Assembly (NCBI RefSeq): GCF_963576545.1
Contig: NC_083645.1
Location: forward strand, 2,380,001 to 2,444,000
Length of the DNA stretch: 64,000 nucleotides
Source: Limanda limanda
Taxonomy: Eukaryota > Chordata > Actinopteri > Pleuronectiformes > Pleuronectidae
Direction: 5' to 3'
The notes under the pieces were generated by a model. The model had not been told where the DNA came from and ran no database searches. It worked only from the letters and a program-made list of their open reading frames with translations. Position numbers and translations under genes: made by a program. The number at the start of each line of letters is the position of its first letter. Positions within the stretch are counted from its first letter, which is position 1. This document shows positions 47,201 to 60,124 of the stretch, piece after piece.

Positions 47201-49163
47201 TACTATGTTTGTAGCGCAAAGTTTAACTTCTAACAACTCCTACAAAGATTGTGGTATAAATATCATAAAGACATTAAATTGTGCAGCTAATTGAAATTCC
47301 CACAATTACTGTTATCCTTTGCATATTACAGCAATTTTATATGAAATTGGATGTGACAGCTGAAACGTACAAAGTTTTTAAAAAAAGCATACATTTAGGC
47401 ACTGACACTTACAATGTCTCATTTGTTCCTGCGTCAGGGATCCCTGCTGAAATTCCATTTGTTTCTCAGCCTGCTCTTTGGTTGGCCTTTCTGACCAATA
47501 TCTTGTCAGTTCTGGAATCAGCTCAGGAGTTGACATCTGCTCCTGGTTCTCTTTCTGCCATCCATGCTGATGCCCTGCCTGATCTCCAGCTGGAAACCAA
47601 ACCTTTCAGTTAGTCTTCTTTTTCAATGCACAACCTGATATCAAGCCTACCGCCTCTGGCTTGGCATCACAAGTGTTACCTCAATACAATATGATGTACA
47701 AATAGCTTTTTATTCTCATGTGAATCCAGTTTTACTGACCCAAGTTAAAGAATAACAAATCAGCTAAATTGCATGCCTAAACTCATGCTCACTGTTTTGC
47801 TCTTGCTTTTCAGGAGAGCTGAATATTGACACACTTTCGCTCTGGATAATCAAATGCCCAGAAAATTCATAATATGATCAAAAGAAGTTTCCTGGCAATA
47901 ACCACAGTTTTGAGGGCTATCTATGAAGTATATTGCTATACAAGCATTTAAATCAATTCAAATTAAATGCTGAGCTAGAACAGTTACGGAGCATTCACAC
48001 ATGTACTGCAAACCTGAACCTGTCTAGATTACCCACAGGAGCTACGTGTGAGAAGTCAAATATCTGAATCAGTGAAACAGGGCAGACTGATTTTATCGTA
48101 CCAGCTCCTGAGTCAAAAGTCAGTGTAATGTTTGATTGAATCAATGTTTGAACACAAAGGGTCATTGTCCTGAAAATGTACAGCAAGTTAGTAGCTAGTA
48201 GTTGTGTTTTTGACGTCTCCACCCTGCGCACACTATCGAGGAACCAACCCTCACCCAAACAAAAGTATCTCCAGTTGGTATACAAACTAATGGAGACTGA
48301 CATGAACAGTCTTCTGTTATTGCTTCATTTATAAAAGAGCAACTTTAGACAATGTCCCGACATGATTTCCTGGGCATTAATTCAAGTTGAGGTTAATGTG
48401 CTTTGCCAGTTATAAAATTCAACAGAATGTGAGAAATAACATCTCCATTAACAGCAAGCACAGGAAAACTTAGGAGACCAACTATGTGGCTTTTCTAAAA
48501 ACTTATTTGACTCATTATCTTGAGGTGTTTTTTTCATTGTAATCATGTCTTGTGTTATAACAGATTTTAATCATCTGTTAGAAAGCCTGTCTACCAGGAC
48601 TAATGCAAACATTCACACTAAAACCAAGGTGTAAATGGATACATTGGCTGCAAATAGCTACCTTGGCATCAGATACCAGGATTCAAATACCACCTGCGAA
48701 CAAGTAATGTGCAATGTTATCAGTGCATGATGATGATAACAAAAGTGCTCCAACTGAAGCCTGATTGTGCATTTAAGTTGACATTTGATTGGTGCTGGCG
48801 TCAAAGTAACCCTGATGTTTCCTGGCAGTTTTTTTTAAGAGATGACACTTTTAAGTAGGTAATCTTTAACCTGTGTCAGATTGCATTTAGAAATAACCTT
48901 CCCTGGGCTGTCGCCATGCAATTGCTCTTGAGTCTGTGTTTTAGAGATAATAGAGACTGGCGGAAAGATAGAGAAAGACAAACAGAGATAAGAGGGCAAG
49001 AAGAGGAGATAGCCTCAGGTTGGGACAAGGTTGGGGGTTAAAGATCTGTCTTACAATGGCATCATGGCTGATATTTTTTTAAAATAACAATAAAATTACA
49101 GTTGAAACCATGTATAGTGATCAGGTTTGTCAGTTTAAAAATAAAAGTGTTTCCTTACTCTTG
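44291..49163. other. Non-coding stretch with unassigned ORFs
   Basis: No gene can be supported. ORFs of 105-132 codons exist (44389-44787 plus, 46175-46492 minus, 46519-46857 minus, 47281-47613 plus) but show no domain motif. They are within the length expected by chance over 64 kb in six frames. Confidence 0.4.
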
Positions 49164-49258
49164 TTGAGGTTTAAGGGCAGAGGATGTCACACCTTGTGCC
49201 CTATGAGACAGATTGTGATTTGTGAATACGGACTATACAATACATTTGATTGATTGAT
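49164..49258 (+). repeat. LINE 3' end fragment with GATTGATTGA tail
   Basis: Shares CAGAGGATGTCACACCTTG, GTGATTT...GAA...CTATACAA and a final GATTGATTGA with the reverse complement of 62117-62215, so the two are copies of one LINE family in opposite orientation. Confidence 0.7.
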
Positions 49259-49621
49259 AAACGTCAATTTGTTTGAAATGAAATCCACAATATCAATACT
49301 GATCACACCATTATGATCAATACTTTTCTTAAAGGTGTAAAATCTTTCTTCATAGCTGCGCACATTTATTCAATAAACCCGTCTCTAGCATTGAAAAACA
49401 CACTAACACACATCAACAGTGTCAACACGAATGATAGAGACACAGAGAGGAGCAGCAAATTACTGACAGTAAAAATTATAAAATATATATTTTTTGGGTC
49501 CACACAAGAACCATCATTTAGTAAGCAAACTACTTGATCACTTTAACTGAATTATATAATCAGCATTTGTATAGAAACTATACAGTCTCAAGCTTTTTGA
49601 TCCATATGAACGGTTAATCAC

Positions 49622-49783
49622 TATATCCATGATTACTGGTTTCATCCAAAGTGACTTACAATAAGTGCATTCAACATCTTGTCCAAGGACACTGTGACAT
49701 GCAGACGGGGAAGACCGAAGATTGAACCACCAACCCTCTGGTTGGAGGACAACCACTCCACCCCTCAGCTACAGCCGCCCCCG
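49622..49783 (-). mobile_element. tRNA-headed SINE with TAAGTCACTTTGGAT-type tail
   Basis: The minus strand reads GGCGGCTGTAGCTGAGGGG (A box region), then GGTTGGTGGTTCAATCTTC (B box) and AGTGTCCTTGGACAAGATG. It then changes to TTGTAAGTCACTTTGGATG instead of the AAAGCGCTTTGAGTGG tail of the other copies. It is therefore a different SINE subfamily or a chimera with the same head. Confidence 0.75.
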
Positions 49784-52743
49784 ATTCCACAGTATTACAA
49801 CATTAAACACACATTGAAGTAAACAAAACTTTCCAAAAAATGAATCATGACTGTAATACCTGAGCAGTTAAAAGCAGAGCGAGCTGTGTTAGGTCACAGA
49901 TGTAGGGGCACCATGGTTCAGCTCATTGGCAGAGCACCAGATCATGACCTGCTAAATATCTGTCAGTAGTGGGTGACATGTTTCTATCTTTAACTTCGGT
50001 TTGTTCTCATGTCCACAGCTCCATGTCCTTGTTGTTGCTTTGACAAATCTCCCTGCAGCGAATCCTATCTCACTTTGTTTATCTTTGTATGCAAATGCTG
50101 TGTGACCTCCTCTGGTAGTGTTCCGGTGCAAGCAGAGAAAGATAAGACAAACCTCATGGAATTGAAAATGAAGAAGTTTATTCCCTCAGACTCCCTCAGA
50201 TCTGCTCAGAAACAGACACGCTCACGGTGAACATTCATGTTTTTTTGTACAATTTTATGGATGATAAATAAAAAAACTGAGTGACTGTGTTACTCTAATT
50301 GATTGATCGTTGCAGATTCGAGACAAAATATTTTTTTTGGAAGACATTCAAACATGAGTACAGGGGGTGCTGCTGTCTGTCATCTGTCAACATAGACACA
50401 TAGAATCACTGACTGTTTGGCAATTTGTCTTCAAAGCCAAAGCACAATTTGTTTTGCTGCTAAAAATCTTTATATTGAGCTGAATTACAGAGCTTTTATT
50501 TTGAAAAGTTAGGAAGTTGGGTCTGAGGGTTGTGTCAATTGCTGAAAAAAAGTTTAGCAGAGATGCAATGTCAAAACAATAACAACAGTTAGGTAAATCA
50601 TTCAAAAATATACATAAACCAAACGTGAACAGTAATGAGGCAAATTTGGTTTTATTTTTTAAATGTTAAAATAAAATAGTCATTACAGATTAACCAGGTA
50701 TGATAAGTAGTAGAAAAAATGCCCGAGTTGACACTATAAATATAACAAATTTTTACTTAAATTGTATTTAATTGCATGACATACACTCGTAGTAATTATT
50801 TATATTCAAGTGCTTATGATATGTATTTGAATTTCAAGGTGATTATGAGATCTCTGAATATTCTACTTTCTCAACAGGAGAAAATTTGTGACGTGTTGAT
50901 CTAAGCAGCACTACACTATTATCAGTCATGTGTTTGTGTGTAGTTGTGTGTGTGCATGTTTGTAGGACAACAGCAATACACACAACACTTTTCATATATA
51001 TAAATACAGAATATACAAACAGATTGGCCGAAATTCACAATTATTTTCTTCAAACTTCCAAAATTAACGTCCTCTGTTTGTTTAGTGGAGCAACCTTGCT
51101 TAACTTCCCTCGCAGCTCCGAGCCTAGTTTACTTACGGTGACGTTTTGCTAACTTAGCATCAGCTTAATTTCTAATCTTAGCTCAGTGTCGCATGACTTT
51201 GACATTTGTTTCAGTGTTAACAATTATACATTATTTGAGAGTGCACACAAGCAATGAAGTGGTTGCTGATGAAACATTAAAGCTCAGCATGCACCTGAGC
51301 AGCAGGTAAAGTTCCATGTAACCATCTCGTTTCTCGCTTCTGGTAACTTTGGGCAACATTGTGCAAAACCCAATAACAACAACTGATGTATTAAAGCAAG
51401 ACATATCCCATCCTTCAATCAGATATTCTCAGTGCATTTGTGCAGAGCTGATTAAGGACTTGGTGCTGAAGAAACCAAAGCCATCTGTCAGATAGGCATG
51501 TAAATCAACGTTCTATCAAGAATACTCAGGTAATAGTTATTGTACTGTCATACTGTGACTATTCTTGGCTGATTTGTATTCATGAACATATTGTCAGGAA
51601 TGATGTGTTTGCAACATCAGACATCTATTTTTAACCTAAAAGAAATGGTAATGCACAAGCTGGATTGCCAAGCCTTATGCTGTTCAAGTCCATTCATTGA
51701 GATTCCTGTCAACACTAAAATAATTCAGTTTAACCTGCTGGAGAAAGTTAAGCTAACTCATGGGTATAACATATTCTGCTGCCATAGAGGAAATATATCA
51801 TGATGAGTAAAAATAGGTTTGCAACATCTCCTGAGTCTTCATTTCAGAGGTGAGCTGTCAAACAGCTAAGAAGCCGTCACAGCTGATGAACTCAAAACAC
51901 AGTTTGTTTACTATAAAAGAAAATGATTCTGGTGGTTCATCAGTCTGATATGAGAGACACTCTGTGACGAATAGACCAGATAAACTGACGCACCTATCAC
52001 ATACTACCGAACCCCCTGTTTCAAGAGGTTAAAGTGTTGATGACTCTTCTCCTTGGTTTAATGACGTCTCAGGAAAACTTTACCAAGGAAAAGTGTGAAA
52101 GTCTTTCTTATTCTCAAAATATTTTATTCTTATGCAGTCTCTGCTGGAAACAGGATCTTGTGTTTTATTCATGGTCATCTATAATAATCAGGCAACAGGT
52201 GATTAGTCAGTCACCTGACTTCGACAATATTGGTAATTGGGTATTAAAAAAGCTGTCCCAGCATACTGGCCATAACTGTTTCAGGTGAAGTGCAACATCG
52301 CCAGTACAGGGAAGAGACAATTGTGTTTTTGCAATAACACAACTATTTTTAGGTGTGTCTATATGGCTCCACAGCACAGTGTTAAATTAACTATTTTTGG
52401 AGAGTTAGTAACATAAAACTAATTAACACTTCTTCACCATAACCAGAGTAAGTTTCTCATAACACCTATAGGTTACAAATGATCCCCTGAGGAAGTGATT
52501 GCCTAACACTATACAAGTGTGAACTGCCATTCTGTATACTGTAAAAAAAGATTTTTGTTCTGTATAAGACAACACTGTATAATTTACAAAAGGCTTTCAG
52601 CTGCAAAGTCTAATCACTATAATTTCCCCAAGGTAATTTGTTTCTTCCTGACACAGGTTTTGTTGTGTGGGTATGTGTCAAAAGATATAAAAGGTGTTTT
52701 AGATGTGGGAATACTAATTAAATAAAATGAATGTAAAGTTTCA
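49784..52743. other. Non-coding stretch
   Basis: No gene is recognised. The ORF at 50009-50230 ends in a Lys/Ser-rich segment but has no motif and no supporting splice context. Confidence 0.4.
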
Positions 52744-53007
52744 GCGGCTGTGGCTGAGGGGTAGAGTGGTCGTCCTCCAACCTGAAGGTCGGCGGTTCGA
52801 TCCCCAGTCTGAACCATCTGCATGCCGAAGTGTCCTTGGGCAAGATGCTGAACCCTCAATAGCCCCCCATAGAATAACAAAGTGCTGCAAGTAGATGCGC
52901 TGTATGAATGTGTGTGTGAATGGGTGAATGTGAAACTGTACTGTAAAGCGCTTTGAGTGGTCTTCATCAGACTAGAAAAGCGCTATATAAATACAAATCC
53001 ATTTACC
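52744..53007 (+). mobile_element. tRNA-derived SINE, best preserved copy
   Basis: The RNA polymerase III promoter is well kept: A-box region TGTGGCTGAGGGGTAGAG and B box GGTTCGATCCC at 52794-52804. The body has AAGTGTCCTTGGGCAAGATG and CTGAACCCTCAATAGCCCCC. The 3' part has TGTAAAGCGCTTTGAGTGG, AGACTAGAAAAGCGCTATAT and a final ATTTACC. It is about 264 bp with no coding capacity and would be copied by a LINE sharing its 3' end. It is not a functional tRNA gene: the cloverleaf cannot be completed beyond the two promoter boxes. Confidence 0.9.
52794..52804 (+). promoter_or_regulatory. RNA polymerase III B box in SINE
   Basis: GGTTCGATCCC matches the B-box consensus GGTTCGANNCC exactly. It lies about 35 bp after the A-box region. 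Confidence 0.8.
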
Positions 53008-54494
53008 TATTATCTCTCATAGGTGTAAAGATAGTTCTTCTTGATTACTAAAGTTAATGGAAAAATAAAGTTTGCTGAAATAAAGAGGCCATGTTTCATT
53101 AACACGCCTTTATTTTAGAAACATGTACCACATTGACCTATTAAAATATATTTCAAAACATATAATAATAAGGAACAATGTATTCTCTATATACTTATTT
53201 TTGGACTCTGCCATTTTCCACCTTTGCCAGCATTTTCTGTAAAAAGATGAGTGTGATTAAATCTCTGTACATGTTATCTTGCAAAATATAATTTAAAATG
53301 ACTGAATTAAGATTCAATGTGATCCAATATCAAGTAACCTTTTAACATAACTTCTTAAATGACCTCATGAAATGTCAGCAGAGGACATCAGTGCATCTCT
53401 GGTTTTTCAAGGACCCTTAACACAGAAAGGTCTGTTTCTTTGATGTAATTTAGAGCACCTAGATTTTACACTATAAAAAATAATTCTCAACAAAAAAAAT
53501 GGTGTGTGATCAATGAAACAAATTAGAGAAATCTAAAACACTAAATTTAATATGAAGCATGAAAAACTCTGAAGAACAGCTTAAACATGGCAAACAGGAG
53601 GCAAACGTTGTGGACGGTTAAGTCAGATGATGCTGTAATGTAATATTTACTTCACACTACTTTAGTAAATGTGCAATATGATTACTGAAAGGAGGTGCAC
53701 ACAAGTGTGACTTCTGCAGGGTAGACCAAGCAGCTGAGTTAGGATATATATGTAAATAAAATAGATAAGAGCAACTCATCCACAGCAATATGATTAAACC
53801 TTTTATTTAATGTTAAGTGTCACAGTCCTCACTTCATGGTTTAGATGGTAATGGATGCGCAGCTCAGTTTGTTGTCGATTGTCCTTACATTGCCCTATCG
53901 ACAAAAATCATTCCATTAGTCATCGTGTGCCATTCACACACAATCCAGCACACACGAGTGCACACACATACCCTGCGTCAGTGCTAATAGCGACACTGAG
54001 GGTTAATGTACATGTAGGGCAGTGTGTCACATGTTTTCCATGTGCCAACACACAGTACATTTAACCCAAACTGGATCCAGACACAGAATGTGGACATGGG
54101 GACTCCACAGTGAAAACAACCATGTAGGTCAATCAAGTCCAACACAGATGCCTCAAATACATCATACATCAGTGATCTGTGTCTTAATACTTGCTCCAAA
54201 ATATGTGGTTTCATGCTGCCTGGTTGAAAAGAATATTTTTTTTATGTGCTGTACTGATTCCAAAATGACTGAACCTTTGTACTACTTTATAATGTCAGTT
54301 CATCTATCCAACATGTTTTACCTCATGACCTTGACAAATACTTTTCAATAGTGAAGAAAAAAAAGATACTTCTACTACTAATATATATATATATATATAT
54401 TCAGAGTGCTCCATCTTACCACTTTCCACACTACAGTTCCAGAGCCTCTGGACTAACTCCAACTTTGATATATCATAATGTATCAGGCTGTAAG
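53008..54494. other. Non-coding stretch
   Basis: No gene is recognised. A short TA array is present at 54381-54400. Confidence 0.4.
54381..54400. repeat. (AT)n microsatellite
   Basis: Ten AT units. Confidence 0.9.
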
Positions 54495-54558
54495 GGCTCC
54501 AGCTCCCTCGCCACCCTCAAAAGGATATAAAGCGCTAAAGCTAATGGATGGACGGATT
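54495..54558 (+). repeat. LINE 3' end fragment with ATGG tail
   Basis: GGGCTCCAGCTCCCTCGCCA, then CCCTCAAAAGGATATAAAGC and CTAATGGATGGACGGA. Same LINE tail as 36421-36476. It corresponds to the 3' end of the longer piece at 56800-57118 in reverse. Confidence 0.65.
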
Positions 54559-56799
54559 TATAATGCATCAGGCAGATTGCCACGAAATATTCTAAGGACA
54601 GTCGGATTTCCTGTGTGATCAAACCTTTGGAGTTTAAAGCCCTCCAGTTTTCAGCAGAGATGTTGGTCAGACCCCGACAGTGAGAGCACCATCTATCTTT
54701 CTGGCACGCTACATCTTCCCCAGGAGAGCTGTTTCATTATGGCGTTAGCTGCTTTATTTCCGCTTAAAACCACCTCTCGCACAACAATCAACTTGGACCG
54801 TCTCGCAGGAGCACCACATGATCTGTATGTGTGCACTCTGTCAGTGTGTGTGGCAGGGGTATTCCCAGGAAAGGAGGTGTTTCTCCAGCTCGCTGAACAA
54901 GAATAATGACTTGGTGGTCCGCTGAGGGAGGGGACAAGTCCTACTGTCTCGCTCGTCTCCCTCCTGCCATTACTTGCCAATTACCAGCATGCAAAATGTC
55001 TTGTGTATACCCACTACCAGCAACCACACCCAGAATAGATTTGTAATTTACATATTCATTTTTAGGATTTGAGTTATTATTTGATGAGCTACTTTTGCTC
55101 AATAATTGGGGGCCATTATTTGCCAATTACTTCAATTACCAAGTCTGGAAAATGTTGAAGCTCTGTCCTTTCAATGTGAATGTTCTTAAGCAACTTATGT
55201 CATTTTATTTTATTCCTCGATTTTACTCCTTGTTTTGGTAATCCAAGAGTGGTTCCTTGAATTATCTACTGGAAAAAGACATTAGCAGGAGTGCTGAAGG
55301 GAGGATTTCCATTACAGTTGGCTCCACTGTCAAGGCAAGTTTCATTATCTTTTCGAGAGGTTTGTATTAGGAAATATCCTCTGGCATGGCCATGATTTCT
55401 CAAAGAGTATGTTCTGCTTTCTGCACAGATAAATAAAATGGAAATTCTAATTAAACTTTGATCAAGAGATATATTGTATCACGCTTGTGGTAAGAGATCC
55501 GGACCATTTGCACCATAATGAACCTTGAGGCTTTCCCCTATTCTGTCTTTTTCCAAGTTTTCCACAGATTTATGGCCTGCTTCATTCTTATGTTCTAACC
55601 TTATTCAGAAAATTTGCCATTGAACATGATCAACAATAGATTTTGGTGCAGTTTCAATCATTTTCAGCCTGCCTTTATTTAGCTTGTATGAGTTTTTTGA
55701 CCTACAGGATAAGTGATGAAAAGGCTGGTATGGTAGTTTGAGGTCTGACAGACATGACGTGAGAGTGACCACTGCACATCATCACCCTGTGGAATTCTAG
55801 TGGATGATATTGTTTGGGGCTTTCTGAAGATACTGACAACCAGCAGCAAGGAGAATAAACAAGAAGGAGCATAAACAAGCCACTTGATGTGGCAAAAGAA
55901 AGCACCGACTGATAGCTTTGGTATTGCAATTAAGCTATGTGATGAAGCATCTTTTTATGGCAAGTCGAATATAGCATCCGTACTTTTATGGTTAAACAGA
56001 ATAAAAACACATATATTTTTCACAATTTCCTGTGTAACTGTAAGTATCCCAACTGATCTCACAGCTCCTCTTGCACTCGCTCAGCTAACTTAAATGGCTC
56101 AATTGTCACATGTTAGAATGCAGGGTTCATGAAGAGTGACTGCTTGAATCAACATGTAGTATCAGAAATGTTCTCTCTGGTTACATCAACCATCAAAAGC
56201 TTCACTGACAAATGTCATTTATCTTCCTACAACATCCAGGTAAGAAGAGCTTTTTTATAAGTTTGGGAGAGTGGTGTTAACGGGAGGCATGAAACTCTTA
56301 AAAATAAACCAAAGCCACCATCTTTTCCAATCCCACAGGCCCTCAGGTTTTGCATGTTTAAGCCCATTAACTATGAGCAGCTTACACCTTTCATTAGTCC
56401 ACCCATATCCCACAGTCTAACTTAAAATGCAATGCTCTGGCATACCAAAAACTCGCACAGTTCTGATTATTAATTAAAGAAAGAGCATTTTACCTCGGGC
56501 TAAATTACATGGTGGAGATACTCATTCCTTCTGTGTATTTCTTTGTTGGATTGGGTAGCAAGATAGATGATTGCCTACGAGTAGTTTAACTGGACAAACA
56601 CATTGTTGATTATTGATCATCCAAAGAGGGTTCAGGGAATAGTCCGTGTGCTGTCTTGTCGTCCACTCTTAAAATCATACTGACACAGTGGTGGACATCA
56701 TCCAAAGGGGTTTGGCAATTCTGAATTTGAGTACAAAACAGTCACACAAATGCTTTCCCCTTTTTAGCTGGCATAGGTTTACTACTGACAGTGTGGTGT
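54559..56799. other. Unique-looking stretch
   Basis: No gene is recognised. The segment 54700-55200 is non-repetitive and rich in ATTA/CAATTA-type motifs. Confidence 0.4.
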
Positions 56800-57118
56800 C
56801 CATCCATTCATCATCTATAGCATGTCTCCCTTGAGGGTTGTGGAGGGAGCAGGAGCCAATCCCAGCTGAAATTGAACAACAGGCAGGGTACAGCCTGGAC
56901 AGGTCACCAGCGTATTGCAGGGCCAACATATAGGGACAAACACCTATTCCCACTCACACCTACAGTCAATTTTAGAGTCACCAATTAACCTAGCACCAAT
57001 CTGAATGTCCTTGGACTGTGGGGGGATGCTTGAGTATTTGGAGAAAACCCACACAGATACGGGGAGAACATACTAACTCCACATAGAAAACAAAACGATT
57101 GTGCTAACCACTCAGCAA
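56800..57118 (-). mobile_element. LINE 3' portion (probably Rex3/RTE-like)
   Basis: On the plus strand the block reads CATCCATTCATC, AGCCAATCCCAGCTGAAATT, ACAGCCTGGACAGGTCACCA, AGAGTCACCAATTAACCTA, then GGAGAAAACCCACACAGATA and GGGGAGAACATACTAACTCC, ending near GCTAACCACT. This is one of the commonest fish LINE 3' regions, inserted here in reverse, with its GATG-type tail at 56800-56815. The assignment to Rex3/RTE rests on the tail and on memory of the family. No reverse transcriptase sequence remains. Confidence 0.75.
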
Positions 57119-59477
57119 GTTAGGGATTTTCTCTGAAAGATACTGACTTGATCCATCAGAAGATAAGACCCTCAGCAGCAGAGTGTCAGGCTGCAAACTT
57201 TACAAATCAAGTCCGACAAAATTTTTGGCAAAACTTTTAAACAAAATTTGACAAAACCAATTAGGTGACTTTAAGGGGACATTCGGCTCAACTGTGTAGT
57301 TCAGTTCTCTTGATTGATGCTTATATAGTCGGGAAATCAGGCTTCGTTTTTTTCTTGTTTGTTCATTTCATTCACCATGGGCCTTCCCCTCCCTGTGCAA
57401 AGTGTGCCATGTGGTGAAACACCAGCTTGTCATTTTCTCATGTATTAGAGGTGCTTGGTTTGTTGCAACAGATTCAAATACAACCGAATGGTTAACATGA
57501 AAATTAGATTGAAATTGTGATTTTAATGGGATTCATCTTGAGAGGGCTGGTGCAACCGCTTCTAATCTCATCACAAAAGATGAGTTGTGCACCTTTTGCC
57601 ACAGACAGCACAGCAGCTGTGATATTGGAATCATTTGCCTCTCCGGCTGCTTTATGAAGCGTTCATTTCTGCAGTAAACAGGGTCAGGGTGGATGTTGCC
57701 TGGTGTTATTACTTACTTTTGAATTTATTTCAGACACAAAGATCCATCAGTGGGAATATAAAATAACAACACACAGCACAATAACACAGAAATAAATTCA
57801 CTGCAATTTAAAAGTCCTCAGTGATTAACACATGTAACGACACTAACATATACATTTATACACACACACACAGCATGAAAGGTGGGAACATTTCTCGGAA
57901 CCAACATATGGTAAACAAGACACTAGAGCAAGGTTCTGAATGCAACATTATATGTCGCCTTGTTTTACCATAGCTGCACCACAGGTGGACTGTGTGGAGT
58001 GGAATACACTAGTGGAGTGGAGTCTAAAAAGGGTCGCTTTAACATATTTGCATGCCAGCATGTTGCCTTGCACACACAGTTTACAACACTAGCACTGCAC
58101 ATCGCCGTTGTCACATTGTCATGACGCGACCCAAATATCCTACTTTTTTCACTTCATTTAGCACTTGGTCTGCCATGACGAATAAGGGGAAATGTTGCCT
58201 CTGGTCCTCCTTAGTTTTAACAGTCATGACAAGAATATTTTTATCGAGTTAAATTTATTGTCATACTGCACGAAAGAAACGTGACCATACTCGATGTCTG
58301 AAACATCACCATGCATCAGTCTCACACTTTTTAAACTTAAAAAAACAACAACATCCAATTATTTAACTAAAATTAAACTCAGTCATAATAAAATCTAAAT
58401 ACCATGCCTCCATGTGTTGAGCCATTTACATCATATGAGAGTTTATATCTCTTTTTAAAACCAAAGAGTGTGAAGAATTAAAGCTTTCGCGTTCATTTGG
58501 AGTTGTCAATACAGCCTTATTGATTTTCTTCCTGCAAACTCCTGAGCAGCTGTCTAACACTTTAAGTGGCTATTTATATTAAGTTCCTTGCGTGAGTTTT
58601 TAGAACCTGTAAAAAAAAGGGAAGCAAAATAAGAAATACAGTGGAGGTGAAAGACTGCAGGCGGGGCCCTGAGGCATGGCAGCCAAGAGTCAGGAGCTAC
58701 AGCACCTCACTGATGAGGGGGGAACCCCTGGGCATAGCAGGGAGGAGCGTAGTGGAGCATTACAGAGAGATCCACTTCAGGACACCTTCTGGGACCACAG
58801 AAGAAACTGTGGCCCTACCACAGTCCAAGAAGAAATCTTCTCTGTCCATGTGTACGACAGCAGTTCAGCCACAGAGGACCAGAGTAGGCTTGCGATTTGA
58901 GGACCATTCATAGGATCTACCCCCACGTAGGCCCCAGAATAATTTAAGGCCCTATGTAGATAGGGGCTGGAGAAGGATGTGGACATATGCAGCAGCTAGC
59001 TTCAGAGAAAGACAGGGGGAATGAGAGAAACAAATGACTGTTAAGAGTTAAGACATTTGAACTACAAGCCAAAATACACTAATTGAGATCCTTTGTGGAA
59101 ATCATGGAAAATAAAGTGATTAGGGTTAGGGTCATTTTTTTGTTTTAGTCTGTAAAGGTCAGGCGCCAGTCAGCCCACGATTTGGCTTTCTCCACTTGTT
59201 GTATGTAACCCGTTCAATGTAGGGGTTCGGGGGTAAATTATGGTCTTCATAACACCCCTCACCCCTCTCTTTCTCTCTCAGTCTGTCTGCTTGTGTGCTT
59301 GTAGTGGATGGGCAAATTAAAAGATTTGGTGAAAAACTGGGAAAATGGAAACTCCAAGACAACAGAAGGGAAATCCAAAGTGTGGGATGAATATTTGATC
59401 ATTTATATCATATAAAATATATAATTTATATAATTTAAAATAATTTTTCAGTATTGACGCCAGAACCATTGGTGCAC
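57119..59477. other. Non-coding stretch
   Basis: No gene is recognised. A short CA array lies near 57857-57871. The segment 58640-58990 is GC-richer and has open frames on both strands, but neither product shows a motif. Confidence 0.4.
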
Positions 59478-59599
59478 TCCTAACCCTCGGCGCAGCGTGG
59501 CGCATCGCAGCCGATGTGAACAGCACAATTGTGTAACGGGCGTAGAAAGGAGGCCCCTGACTTTTCTTTGCGCGGCGCGTCCGGTGTAAACCCGGCGTT
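59478..59599. repeat. GC-rich CGCG block, possible MITE fragment
   Basis: Two degenerate copies of a GGCGC...CCG(A/G)TGTGAAC-like motif occur in the same orientation (about 59485-59520 and 59568-59595) in otherwise AT-rich DNA, immediately next to the integrase remnant. Short fish DNA elements carry such CGCG/TGTGAAC ends, but the structure here is incomplete. Confidence 0.3.
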
Positions 59600-59971
59600 G
59601 GCCACTAGCTGAGATTTTAAGAATAACAAGCAGACAGTGCCCAAGCGGCACTGCTTCAGGATATCACGTTGCATAATCCACCAGGGCAACACAAAGCGAT
59701 ATTCTCGTGCATTCCGGTGAAATGGCCCGATGAGGTCCAAACCAATGCGCTCATATGGAACATCCATTAATGGCAATGGGTGCAATGGTGCTCTTGGAAT
59801 GGCTGGTTGGTTCACCAGTTGACATTCACGGCAAGACGCGCACCAGTGGCACACATCTTCATGTGTTTTTTCATACCAAATGTGACCAGCCATTGGGTTG
59901 TAATGAGCCGCCTGGAAAACCATTACCAGACGGCTTTTAGGCACCAACAACTGGGTGATTTCCAGACTCAT
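59600..59971 (-). pseudogene. Ty3/gypsy integrase remnant
   Basis: The minus-strand frame contains the N-terminal zinc-binding module of a gypsy-type integrase (AAHYNPMAGH, then CHWCASCRECQ). The region between its His and Cys pairs is shortened by a deletion compared with the usual module. The linker follows (PLHPLPLMDVPYERIGLDLIGPF), with the start of the catalytic core (GLDLIGPF contains the first Asp of the DDE triad). Beyond EYRFVLP the frame is shifted and similarity fades at about 59600. The rest of the core, RNase H and reverse transcriptase are absent. Integrase would insert element cDNA into host DNA. This fragment cannot do so. Confidence 0.85.
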
Positions 59972-60124
59972 TCTTTACATCCTGTCAATGATAATATGAC
60001 ATATTCTGTGAAGCATTTTGGCAAACCGTGTGACCATACATTTTCATCACTTGATCAGAGGCAAAGTGAAGACTGTCATGATAAGTGTTATAGTGTCACA
60101 AGACTGCTCAAGTGGAAAATCTTT

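Noticed and set aside
47281..47613. 110-codon plus-strand ORF with a gene-like 3' half
   Set aside because: No recognised motif and no clear acceptor/donor pair. It could be an exon, but I cannot support it.
49905..49975. tRNA-like SINE head (GCACCATGGTTCAGCTCATT)
   Set aside because: No B box and no tail. Too short to support.
52744..52815. tRNA gene
   Set aside because: Only the A- and B-box regions are tRNA-like. The acceptor and anticodon stems do not form, and the sequence continues into a SINE body.
58641..58913. GC-richer ORF pair on the plus strand
   Set aside because: Two overlapping frames are open with unrelated products and no motif. Possibly an old repeat, unidentified.
59118..59132. 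Telomere-like TTAGGG repeat
   Set aside because: Only about two units are present. Expected by chance.
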